Positions 8,327-15,534 of a stretch of 20,714 nucleotides of DNA are shown one piece after another. The notes below the pieces were generated by a model that worked only from the letters and a program-made list of their open reading frames with translations, was not told the DNA's origin and did not search any database. The DNA comes from Eubacterium limosum (lineage in GTDB: Bacteria > Bacillota > Clostridia > Eubacteriales > Eubacteriaceae), in NCBI GenBank assembly GCA_959020865.1, contig CAUEUD010000041.1:1-20714 (forward strand). Reading direction: 5' to 3'. Numbering within the stretch: the first letter of the stretch is position 1; the number at the start of each line of letters is the position of its first letter. The position numbers and the translations under genes are program-made.

Positions 8327-8355
8327 TACCGAAAGCCCAGACATCAGCGTAAAAT
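8327..8355 (+). promoter_or_regulatory. Candidate activator-dependent promoter of the ABC exporter
   Basis: TAAAAT at 8350-8355 is a good -10, but the position 17 bases before it (TACCGA) is not a recognisable -35. The dyad ends at 8325, directly next to that -35. A poor -35 beside a strong operator fits a promoter that needs the activator. The predicted start gives a short leader with AGGAGG before the ATG. Confidence 0.4.
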
Positions 8356-8383
8356 AAAAGCATCACATACAGGAGGCACCATC

Positions 8384-9316
8384 ATGGTCATCAATGTTCA
8401 AAATTTAGTCAAGCGCTACGGTGAACTCGTCGCCGTTGATCATTTTAATCTTCAGGTAAGAGAAGGCGAAATTTTTGGTCTGCTCGGGCCAAACGGGTCG
8501 GGGAAATCCACCACCATCAATTGTATTTTATCTTTACTTAAATATGACAAAGGCAGCATTGAGGTTTTTGGAAAACCCATGACGCCAACCTCTTATGCTA
8601 TCAAGCGGGACATTGGAATTGTCATGCAGAACGTCGCAGTGTTTAACGAGCTGACCGTCTATGAAAACATTAACTACTTTTGCGGTCTCTACATTAAGGA
8701 TAAGGAAGAGCGCCGTGCTTTGGTCGAAGAAGCGATTCGTTTTGTCGGCCTTGAGGACTTCAAACGCTTTCTGCCAAAAAAACTCAGCGGAGGTCTGCTC
8801 AGGCGTTTAAATATTGCCTGTGGCATTGCGCATAAGCCAAAGCTTATCATTCTGGATGAACCGACTGTTGCTGTCGACCCCCAGAGCCGGAACGCTATTC
8901 TGGAGGGTATTCAAAAGCTCAACCAGGAGGGTGCAACCATCGTCTATACCTCTCATTATATGGAAGAGGTCGAGCAGATATGCACCCGCATTGCCATTAT
9001 GGATAAAGGAAAAACCCTGGCCATGGGCACAAAGGAAGAGCTGAAAGCCATGATTCGATCATCCGAAACCGTACACGTTGAAATTTTTGACCTTTCTGAC
9101 ACGCACCTTCGCACCATCGAGTCACAGGACTCTGTTTCAAAGGTCCACTACCAGAATAACTTTCTGGAAATCCATTATTCTGGTGGGAAAAATAATCTGA
9201 TGCAGCTGCTTAACTATCTGCAAAATAACGGGATCAGCTTTGGCCGTGTCACTTCTGAGGAGCCAACACTCAACGATGTATTCCTCGAAATCACGGGTAA
9301 AGAGCTGAGAGATTAG
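8384..9316 (+). CDS. ABC-2 exporter ATPase (LnrL/DrrA-like)
   Basis: This 310-residue ATP-binding subunit powers the exporter formed with the next two gene products. It has Walker A GPNGSGKST (residues 35-43), a Q loop in GIVMQNV, signature LSGGLLRRL from residue 134, Walker B LIILDEP (154-160), and the switch histidine in TSHYMEEV. The C-terminal 80 residues form the extra domain usual in drug-resistance-type ABC-2 ATPases (DrrA, LnrL). The signature is slightly unusual because LLRRL replaces the common MKRRL. AGGAGG is 7 bases before the ATG. The divergent sensor pair suggests induction by an antimicrobial or membrane stress. Substrate is unknown. Confidence 0.93.
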   Translation: MVINVQNLVKRYGELVAVDHFNLQVREGEIFGLLGPNGSGKSTTINCILSLLKYDKGSIEVFGKPMTPTSYAIKRDIGIVMQNVAVFNELTVYENINYFCGLYIKDKEERRALVEEAIRFVGLEDFKRFLPKKLSGGLLRRLNIACGIAHKPKLIILDEPTVAVDPQSRNAILEGIQKLNQEGATIVYTSHYMEEVEQICTRIAIMDKGKTLAMGTKEELKAMIRSSETVHVEIFDLSDTHLRTIESQDSVSKVHYQNNFLEIHYSGGKNNLMQLLNYLQNNGISFGRVTSEEPTLNDVFLEITGKELRD

Positions 9317-9326
9317 GAGGCCTTGC

Positions 9327-10472
9327 ATGTTTTCCTTTTTATATACCAATCGTATAAAATGCCTTTTGCGGGATAAAGCACTGGTATTCTGGACCTTGCT
9401 CTTCCCACTGTTACTGGCTACTCTGTTTCATTTTGCCTTCAGTAACATTTTCTCAGGTCATAATTTCAAGGCAATTCCTGTTGCTGTGATTGATAATGAA
9501 GATTATCAAAACAGCGAAAGCTTCAAGGAAACCATGAAAGCGGTCTCCAGTGAACAGGACTCGATTTTAAAGATCTCACTGACCTCAGATACCAGCAAAG
9601 CACTGGAATGGCTCTCTGATGGCACAGTATCCGGCATCATTGCCATGACCGGTGATAAACCTGAGCTCACAGTGAGTGAATCGGGAGTCAATCAGACGAT
9701 TATCAAAAATGTGCTGGATCAGTACATTCGGGTTTACCACACAGTTGCCGATGTTGCTCAGTCAAATCCACAGGCCTTTGCTCAGGGATTTACGGACGAT
9801 ATTAACAGTTCTAAAGACTACACGACCGCTGGATCTCTGACAGACAAAAGCCTGAACACACTCCTCATCAGCTATTATGCGCTTCTGGCAATGGCCTGCT
9901 TTTACGGCGCATTTCTGGGACTTCAGGATATGGTTGATATTCAGGCCAATTTATCCGACAAGGCTTCTCGTCTGGCCGTCGCACCTACACATAAGCTCAA
10001 ATTACTGGGCATCAACTTCTGCGCGACACTGACTATCCACTTTGTTGAGATACTTATCCTTATCGCCTATATGGTCTTTATGCTGAATGTTGAGATGGGA
10101 AATCATATTCCTGAAATTCTTCTGATCAGCTTGGTCGGGTCGGTCTGCGGCATTACTTTCGGAACCATGATCGGTGTTCTGGTAAAAGGAAGCGAGGGCC
10201 TTAAAACAGGTATTCTCGTGGCAATCACCATGCTCATGTCGTTTCTGGCAGGTATGATGTCGCCAGACATCAAGTACAGCATTCGTCTGAGCGCTCCCTG
10301 GGCTGAGGCAATTAACCCTGTCAGTCAGATTACTGACGCTTTTTACAGTCTTTATTACTATGACGGCGGACCAAAGTTTTATACCTGCATCGCTATTCTG
10401 TGCATATTTGCACTGATTTTTTCCACCCTTACCTACTTTATTACCCGGAGGCAGCAATATGCAAGTCTTTAA
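9327..10472 (+). CDS. ABC-2 exporter permease 1
   Basis: This 381-residue membrane subunit matches the ABC2_membrane_3 layout (PF12698). One N-terminal membrane helix (about residues 18-40, ALVFWTLLFPLLLATLFHF) is followed by an extracytoplasmic domain of roughly 140 residues. Five further helices follow from about residue 180, with a cytoplasmic ASRLAVAP coupling segment between the second and third. The ATG lies 10 bases after the ATPase stop, with AGGAGG overlapping that stop codon. Its end overlaps the second permease by 14 bases. It most likely forms a heterodimer with that protein and two copies of the ATPase. The similar length and order compared with B. subtilis LnrM/LnrN supports an antibiotic or lipid exporter, but the substrate cannot be read from the sequence. 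Confidence 0.9.
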   Translation: MFSFLYTNRIKCLLRDKALVFWTLLFPLLLATLFHFAFSNIFSGHNFKAIPVAVIDNEDYQNSESFKETMKAVSSEQDSILKISLTSDTSKALEWLSDGTVSGIIAMTGDKPELTVSESGVNQTIIKNVLDQYIRVYHTVADVAQSNPQAFAQGFTDDINSSKDYTTAGSLTDKSLNTLLISYYALLAMACFYGAFLGLQDMVDIQANLSDKASRLAVAPTHKLKLLGINFCATLTIHFVEILILIAYMVFMLNVEMGNHIPEILLISLVGSVCGITFGTMIGVLVKGSEGLKTGILVAITMLMSFLAGMMSPDIKYSIRLSAPWAEAINPVSQITDAFYSLYYYDGGPKFYTCIAILCIFALIFSTLTYFITRRQQYASL

Positions 10473-11628
10473 AACCTATTTTAAAATCATTAAAAGCAAC
10501 CTCATGCAGATGATGATTTATATCGTTATTTTCATCGGCCTGGCTGTTTTATTTTCAATGATGTCACAGACAAATAACCGTACAAGTTTTATACCCCAAA
10601 AACCATTGGTGGCCGTTATCAATCATGATGAAAACAGCGCGCTGCTCCATGGCTTTACCGATTATCTTGGACAGAATGCCGACATTGTCCCACTGAAGGA
10701 TGATCCGTCAACACTCAAAGATGCACTTTTTTTCAGGGAGGTCGTTTATATTGCAACCATTCCTGAAGGGTTTACCAAAGCCTTTATGGCAGGAGAAAAA
10801 CCCGAAATCATTGAAAGCACCGTTCCTGACAGTGATTTTGAGTATCAGGCGGGCCAGCTTGTCAACCAGTATTTTAATACGGCCCAGCTCTATCTAAAAG
10901 GGATTCCAGATATCAGCCAGGCAGAGCTCTCAAAAAAGACAGCTGCCAGCATGGATGATCAGACAACCGTCACTCTGGATCAAATTTCCATTGAGGAGGG
11001 AATTCCAAGCTATTCCTATTACTTTAATTATCTGGCCTATGCCTTGCTGGCTGTTTTGATTCTCGGCATCTCCTCGATTATGATGGTCTTTAATAATCAG
11101 GATATCAAACGCCGTAACAGCTGTGCTCCTATGCGTCTTAAAAATTTTAATGCTCAGCTGGCAATCGCCAGCACGATTTTTGGTGTCATTGTCTGGGCCT
11201 TTATGCTTCTGGTTGCTTTTGTGCTTTACGACATTACGCCAGACAATCTGCCTCTGGTTTTTCTCTGCAGTGTCAATGCTCTGCTCATGACCTTTACCGC
11301 ACTCGGTATTGCCTTTCTGACAGGCCAGTTCATAAAAAGCTATAATATTCAAAGCGCCGTTGCTAATGTGGTCTCACTTGGGCTCTGCTTCCTAAGCGGT
11401 GTTTTTGTTCCTCAATACCTGTTGGGGGACTCGGTTAAGGCCATCGCCAGCTTTACCCCAACCTACTGGTACATTAAAGCAAACAATGCCATTATCGGGC
11501 TAAGAAGCTTCAGTATGGAAGCCCTGTCCCCTGTTTTTGCCGACATGCTGGTTCTGACAGGCTTCATCGTCGCTATCTTCGCAGTCGGTTTGATGATCAG
11601 CCGATACCGCCAGCTAAGCCGAAATTAA
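10459..11628 (+). CDS. ABC-2 exporter permease 2
   Basis: This 389-residue membrane subunit is a diverged paralogue of the preceding one, with the same plan. There is an N-terminal helix (about residues 14-36, MQMMIYIVIFIGLAVLFSMM), an extracytoplasmic domain to about residue 185, and five helices to the C terminus. The cytoplasmic segment CAPMRLKNFNAQLA aligns with ASRLAVAPTHKLKLL of permease 1, and FLSGVFVP with FLAGMMSP. Two non-identical permeases imply a heterodimeric channel, as in LnrMN. GGAGG is 8-9 bases before the ATG, inside the 3' end of permease 1, so the two are translationally coupled. It is the last gene of the exporter operon, followed at once by a strong terminator. Confidence 0.9.
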   Translation: MQVFKTYFKIIKSNLMQMMIYIVIFIGLAVLFSMMSQTNNRTSFIPQKPLVAVINHDENSALLHGFTDYLGQNADIVPLKDDPSTLKDALFFREVVYIATIPEGFTKAFMAGEKPEIIESTVPDSDFEYQAGQLVNQYFNTAQLYLKGIPDISQAELSKKTAASMDDQTTVTLDQISIEEGIPSYSYYFNYLAYALLAVLILGISSIMMVFNNQDIKRRNSCAPMRLKNFNAQLAIASTIFGVIVWAFMLLVAFVLYDITPDNLPLVFLCSVNALLMTFTALGIAFLTGQFIKSYNIQSAVANVVSLGLCFLSGVFVPQYLLGDSVKAIASFTPTYWYIKANNAIIGLRSFSMEALSPVFADMLVLTGFIVAIFAVGLMISRYRQLSRN

Positions 11629-11669
11629 AAAGAAGGCGCCGGATTTTTTATTCCGGCGCCTTCTTGCTT
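11625..11669. terminator. Strong bidirectional terminator between the exporter and the FmdE-family gene
   Basis: A perfect 14-bp GC-rich stem (AAGAAGGCGCCGGA with TCCGGCGCCTTCTT) closes an eight-base T-rich loop. T tracts follow on both strands. It ends both convergent operons; the stem begins right after the permease stop and finishes six bases from the FmdE-family stop. Confidence 0.9.
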
Positions 11670-11670
11670 T

Positions 11671-12198
11671 TTACCAGCCTCTGTTATAGGGTTTGAAGCA
11701 GTCCTCACAGACAATTTTTCCTTCCTGTAAATGCATTTTATGCTCCGGAGCGCCTTCGCCGCAAAGCTCACAAAAGACCGTGGTAAAAATCCGGGCTTTT
11801 TCAGGAAGCTCAAATTTTGGTGTTGAATAGTCAAACAGCTCATCGAGCGGAGCGTTTAACAGGTACTCCTGATATTCAGGCTTACTCATCAACCCTTTTT
11901 TACGGGCTTTCAGATAAATACGCACCTTTTCACCTGTGGCACGGTTAAAAAACGAAAAAGCCTGTTTTCCGGTATTTCTGTACAAAAGATTTCCTTTTCC
12001 AAAAGTACAGCCAAGCAGAGCCTGTACCGCATCCACACTGCAAGAGTCATTTTCCGCAACACATACAATCTCTTCATCTTCCGATGAACCGATGCGCAGC
12101 ATTTCTTTTGCCGCATCGCTGACACGGACGCCAATGGCCAGCCCGGGACATTCGTGTCCGTGGAATTCAACAGCCTTTATCCATAATGAATCCTTCAT
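11671..12198 (-). CDS. FmdE-family protein with C-terminal zinc ribbon
   Basis: This 175-residue protein matches the FmdE family (PF02663), named after a protein co-encoded with formylmethanofuran dehydrogenase in methanogens. The N-terminal domain has the signature FHGHECPGLAIG (His13, His15, Cys17) and the second signature ENDSCSVDAVQALLGCTFGKGN. The C-terminal 35 residues form a zinc ribbon with two CxxC pairs (CELC and CEDC). Non-methanogen members occur in clostridia and sulfate reducers, often near molybdenum or tungsten enzymes; their biochemical role is unsettled. No such enzyme is in this window, so the gene is an orphan here. The ATG at 12198 is preferred over a GTG three codons earlier because AAGGG is only 2 bases from the GTG; spacing to the ATG is about 11 bases. 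It is monocistronic. Confidence 0.85.
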   Translation of the reverse strand: MKDSLWIKAVEFHGHECPGLAIGVRVSDAAKEMLRIGSSEDEEIVCVAENDSCSVDAVQALLGCTFGKGNLLYRNTGKQAFSFFNRATGEKVRIYLKARKKGLMSKPEYQEYLLNAPLDELFDYSTPKFELPEKARIFTTVFCELCGEGAPEHKMHLQEGKIVCEDCFKPYNRGW

Positions 12199-12228
12199 AA
12201 CAATCACATCCCTTTTAGTTTTGTAATG

Positions 12229-12237
12229 ATTATACCA
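12229..12237 (-). promoter_or_regulatory. Extended -10 promoter of the FmdE-family gene
   Basis: Minus-strand TGGTATAAT is a full extended -10 (TGnTATAAT) about 31 bases upstream of the ATG. There is no good -35; the expected position falls in the stem of the neighbouring terminator, which the extended element can compensate for. Confidence 0.65.
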
Positions 12238-12243
12238 TATTAT

Positions 12244-12273
12244 TAAAAAAACCGCATTCCTGAGAAATGCGGT
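12244..12273 (-). terminator. Intrinsic terminator of the PanT-like gene
   Basis: An 8-bp stem (ACCGCATT with AATGCGGT) closes a seven-base loop and is followed on the minus strand by a run of seven T. It begins six bases past the stop codon of the ECF gene. The T tract forms part of the spacer of the next promoter. Confidence 0.85.
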
Positions 12274-12279
12274 AAATTA

Positions 12280-12900
12280 TTATTTTTTAACACCATATTT
12301 TAACAGCGCTTTGCAAATAGCTAACGTCAATACTCCGGCAACAATCGCCTCTGGAACACCATTAATACCGATAACTGCCAAAATGGCCCCATAGAGCGCT
12401 GAGATGTCCATTTCCTTTGCAGATGCGTAGCTCTGTCCAAAAAAGAAATAAATCATATTCATAACGAGCAGTGTGTTGGTGAGCGAGCCGCCAACACCGG
12501 CACAGGTTAAAGCAAGTGCATCACTGTCCTTTACTTTTTTCAATCCCTTGTAAATATAATAAGGAACAATCCCCACTAAAATTCTGGGTACAAAACAAAT
12601 CACAAGACTCCAGAAATTACCATTATAGGTTCCCAGTGAATAGAATGGGGTAAACACAAAAGAGGTTACCGTTGGGTTAAAAGTATTGTTCACGAGACTG
12701 GTGAGACCAAAAACAAATCCTAAAAACGCTCCGTATTTTGGACCAAGTATGATACTTCCAATAATTACGGGTATATGGATAATGGTCGCACGGGTGAAAC
12801 CCAGCGGAATGTATCCCAAAAATGGGACAACTGCCATCAGGACAATAATCGCCACAAAAAGTGACAATTGGACCAATTCCTTGGTCGTTCGTGTTTTCAT
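12280..12900 (-). CDS. ECF transporter S component, probably pantothenate-specific (PanT-like)
   Basis: This 206-residue integral membrane protein has six predicted helices and the fold of energy-coupling-factor substrate-binding (S) components. Characteristic segments are PLGFTRATIIHIPVIIGSIILGPKYG, GLTSLVNNTFNPTV and FVPRILVG. It would capture a vitamin outside the cell and work with the shared EcfAA'T module, which is not in this window. The closest family style is PanT. The divergent neighbour coaBC uses phosphopantothenate, and PanT genes are known next to coaB/coaC in streptococci, so pantothenate is the best guess. Folate or another vitamin remains possible. The start at 12900 (MKTRTT) follows AGGAGG with about 10 bases spacing; an upstream in-frame start lacks support. 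It has its own good promoter and terminator. Confidence 0.82.
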   Translation of the reverse strand: MKTRTTKELVQLSLFVAIIVLMAVVPFLGYIPLGFTRATIIHIPVIIGSIILGPKYGAFLGFVFGLTSLVNNTFNPTVTSFVFTPFYSLGTYNGNFWSLVICFVPRILVGIVPYYIYKGLKKVKDSDALALTCAGVGGSLTNTLLVMNMIYFFFGQSYASAKEMDISALYGAILAVIGINGVPEAIVAGVLTLAICKALLKYGVKK

Positions 12901-12959
12901 ATTCGATTTTCCTCCTGCTATCGTTCCAGTCAAGCCGGATACAATGCTTAATCGTGACT

Positions 12960-12988
12960 ATTTTACATGAAAAAAGATCAGCTTTCAA
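12960..12988 (-). promoter_or_regulatory. Promoter of the PanT-like gene
   Basis: Minus-strand TTGAAA, 17 bases, TAAAAT: one mismatch to consensus in each box. The predicted leader is about 50 bases. It is back to back with the coaBC promoter; the two -35 boxes are 22 bases apart. Confidence 0.75.
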
Positions 12989-13010
12989 GTCTTTTTTTAC
13001 CCAAACTGCA

Positions 13011-13039
13011 TTTACGGAAGGTTCTATTTTTGATATAAT
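13011..13039 (+). promoter_or_regulatory. Promoter of the coaBC operon
   Basis: TTTACG, 17 bases, TATAAT, with TGA directly before the -10 so it is also an extended -10. The predicted start is about 30 bases before the coaBC ATG, just ahead of a GAAGGAAG ribosome binding site. Confidence 0.8.
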
Positions 13040-13075
13040 CTCCTAGTAAATTTGAACGAAGGAAGTACATAAAAG

Positions 13076-14268
13076 ATGAACTTAAAAAATAAAACCGTTA
13101 TCCTTGGTGTCAGTGGCAGTATTGCAGCCTATAAAATGGCAAATGTCGCCAGTGCTCTGGCAAAATGGGGATGTGACGTCCACGTTATTATGACCCCTAA
13201 CGCAACGGAGATTATCGCCCCAATGACCTTCTCCACCCTGACAGGCAATAACTGTATCGTCGATACCTTTGATAAAACCATCAACTACAATGTCGCACAC
13301 GTCTCGCTGGCCAAACGGGCTGATCTGCTCATGATCGCTCCCGCCACAGCCAACGTGATTGCAAAACTGGCACACGGCCTGGCTGACGACATGCTGACCA
13401 CAACGGCCTTGGCCTGCACCTGCAAAAAAATCGTCTCACCCGCTATGAATACGAATATGTTTCACAATCCGGTCGTCCAGGACAATCTGAATATTTTAAG
13501 AAAATATAACTTTGAAATCGTTCAGCCAGACAGCGGGATCCTCGCCTGTAAGGATATCGGCGATGGCAAGCTCCCTAAGGAAGAAGTCCTGATCGATCAT
13601 ATTCTAAAGGAAATCGCTTTTGAAAAAGATCTTGCTGGAAAAAAAGTGCTGATAACCGCCGGCCCAACATGTGAAGCCATTGACCCGGTCCGCTACATTA
13701 CGAACCATTCAAGCGGTAAAATGGGCTATGCTCTGGCGCGCAATGCCATGCTCCGCGGAGCCGAGGTCACTCTTGTCAGCGGCCCAACCGCACTGCCTCC
13801 AGTCCCTTTTGTAAATATGGTCGATATCGTTTCCGCAAAAGATATGTTTGAGGCGGTCAGCAGCCGGTCGGAACAACAGGATATTATCATCAAAGCTGCG
13901 GCTGTAGCCGACTATACTCCTTCCGACTATTCTGATGAAAAGGTAAAGAAAAAAGAAGGTGCCATGAACATCGCTCTCGACCGCACCCAGGACATTCTGG
14001 CCTGGCTGGGCGCAAACAGACGGCCGGGGCAGTTTCTCTGCGGCTTTTCCATGGAAACGCAAAATCTCCTGGAAAACTCTCAAGCCAAACTGATACGCAA
14101 AAATGTTGACATGATGATCGCAAACAATCTAAAGGTAGAAGGCGCTGGATTCAGCGGGGACACAAATGTCGTAACCGTTATCACAAAAGACCGTGCTACA
14201 GAACTTCCAAAGCAGACAAAGGAGGATGTTGCGGGACAGATTCTTGACACAATTTTGGAATGCCTGCC

Positions 14269-14272
<4 letters not shown>
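13076..14272 (+). CDS. coaBC: Bifunctional phosphopantothenoylcysteine decarboxylase / phosphopantothenate-cysteine ligase
   Basis: This 398-residue cytosolic enzyme adds cysteine to 4'-phosphopantothenate (CoaB, CTP-dependent) and then decarboxylates the product to 4'-phosphopantetheine (CoaC, FMN-dependent), on the path to coenzyme A. The N-terminal CoaC domain (1-185) has GVSGSIAAYK, the active-site His75 in NVAHVSL, the substrate clamp PAMNTNMFHNP and Cys158 in GILACKDIGDGKL. The C-terminal CoaB domain has ITAGPTCEAIDPVRYITNHS, SSGKMG, AAVADYTP and KKKEG. All expected catalytic residues are present and the length is normal for the family. The ATG is preceded by GAAGGAAG with about 10 bases spacing. 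It overlaps the next gene by four bases (ATGA). Confidence 0.97.
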
Positions 14273-15033
<761 letters not shown>

Positions 15034-15036
15034 CTT

Positions 15037-15510
15037 ATGGAAAGCAGTCTTTTACTCCAATGCTTCTATGCTTTTGCCGCCACGGTAGCCTTTGGTGTTG
15101 TCTTCAATATCCGCGGTCAGGCACTTGTCATCGCCGGAATTGGCGGTGCCTTAGGCTGGTTTTTGTATATGGGTCTGCAGGGCTTTTTTATCAACGATAT
15201 CCCTCAGTATTTTATTGCGACATTAGCTGTGTCGCTTTACGCTGAGATCATGGCAAGGCGTTTCAAAGCCCCAGCCACCATTTATCTGGCCGCTGCCCTT
15301 ATCCCTCTTGTTCCTGGAGGTGGCATCTACTATACAATGGAGCATTTCATCAACGGGCGTGTGGATGATGCCATCAACACAGGCCTGCATACCCTTGGCA
15401 TTGCCGGCGCGCTTGCCATGGGGATCATTATCGTTTCTTCAAGTATTCGTATCTGGCTGAATATACGAAAAGAAATAAAAAAGTGTAGAAAAAAAGACTC
15501 TGTTCATTAA
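15037..15510 (+). CDS. Threonine/serine exporter small subunit (ThrE C-domain, YjjB-like)
   Basis: This 157-residue membrane protein has four to five helices and matches the ThrE_2/DUF3815 half of the exporter. The signature segment is FKAPATIYLAAALIPLVPGGGIYYTM, and NIRGQALVIAGIGGALGWFLY comes near the start. It should pair with the preceding protein to form a full ThrE-type transporter. The ATG lies 3 bases after the previous stop, with a G-rich site (GGGGG) about 8 bases upstream. The C terminus is short, basic and cytoplasmic. It is the last gene of the coaBC operon; the terminator stem begins inside its last codons. Link to coenzyme A synthesis is by position only. Confidence 0.88.
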   Translation: MESSLLLQCFYAFAATVAFGVVFNIRGQALVIAGIGGALGWFLYMGLQGFFINDIPQYFIATLAVSLYAEIMARRFKAPATIYLAAALIPLVPGGGIYYTMEHFINGRVDDAINTGLHTLGIAGALAMGIIIVSSSIRIWLNIRKEIKKCRKKDSVH

Positions 15511-15534
15511 AGAAAAACAGAGTCTTTTTATTTT
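15491..15534. terminator. Bidirectional terminator between the ThrE and P-type ATPase genes
   Basis: A perfect 14-bp stem (AAAAAGACTCTGTT with AACAGAGTCTTTTT) closes an eleven-base loop, with T tracts on both strands. The left arm overlaps the last codons of the ThrE small subunit; the right tail reaches the stop codon of the convergent ATPase gene. Confidence 0.88.

Noticed and set aside
10002..10457. 151-codon minus-strand frame opposite ABC permease 1
   Set aside because: It is antisense to a clear membrane protein gene, with low-complexity His/Asn/Lys composition typical of a shadow frame.
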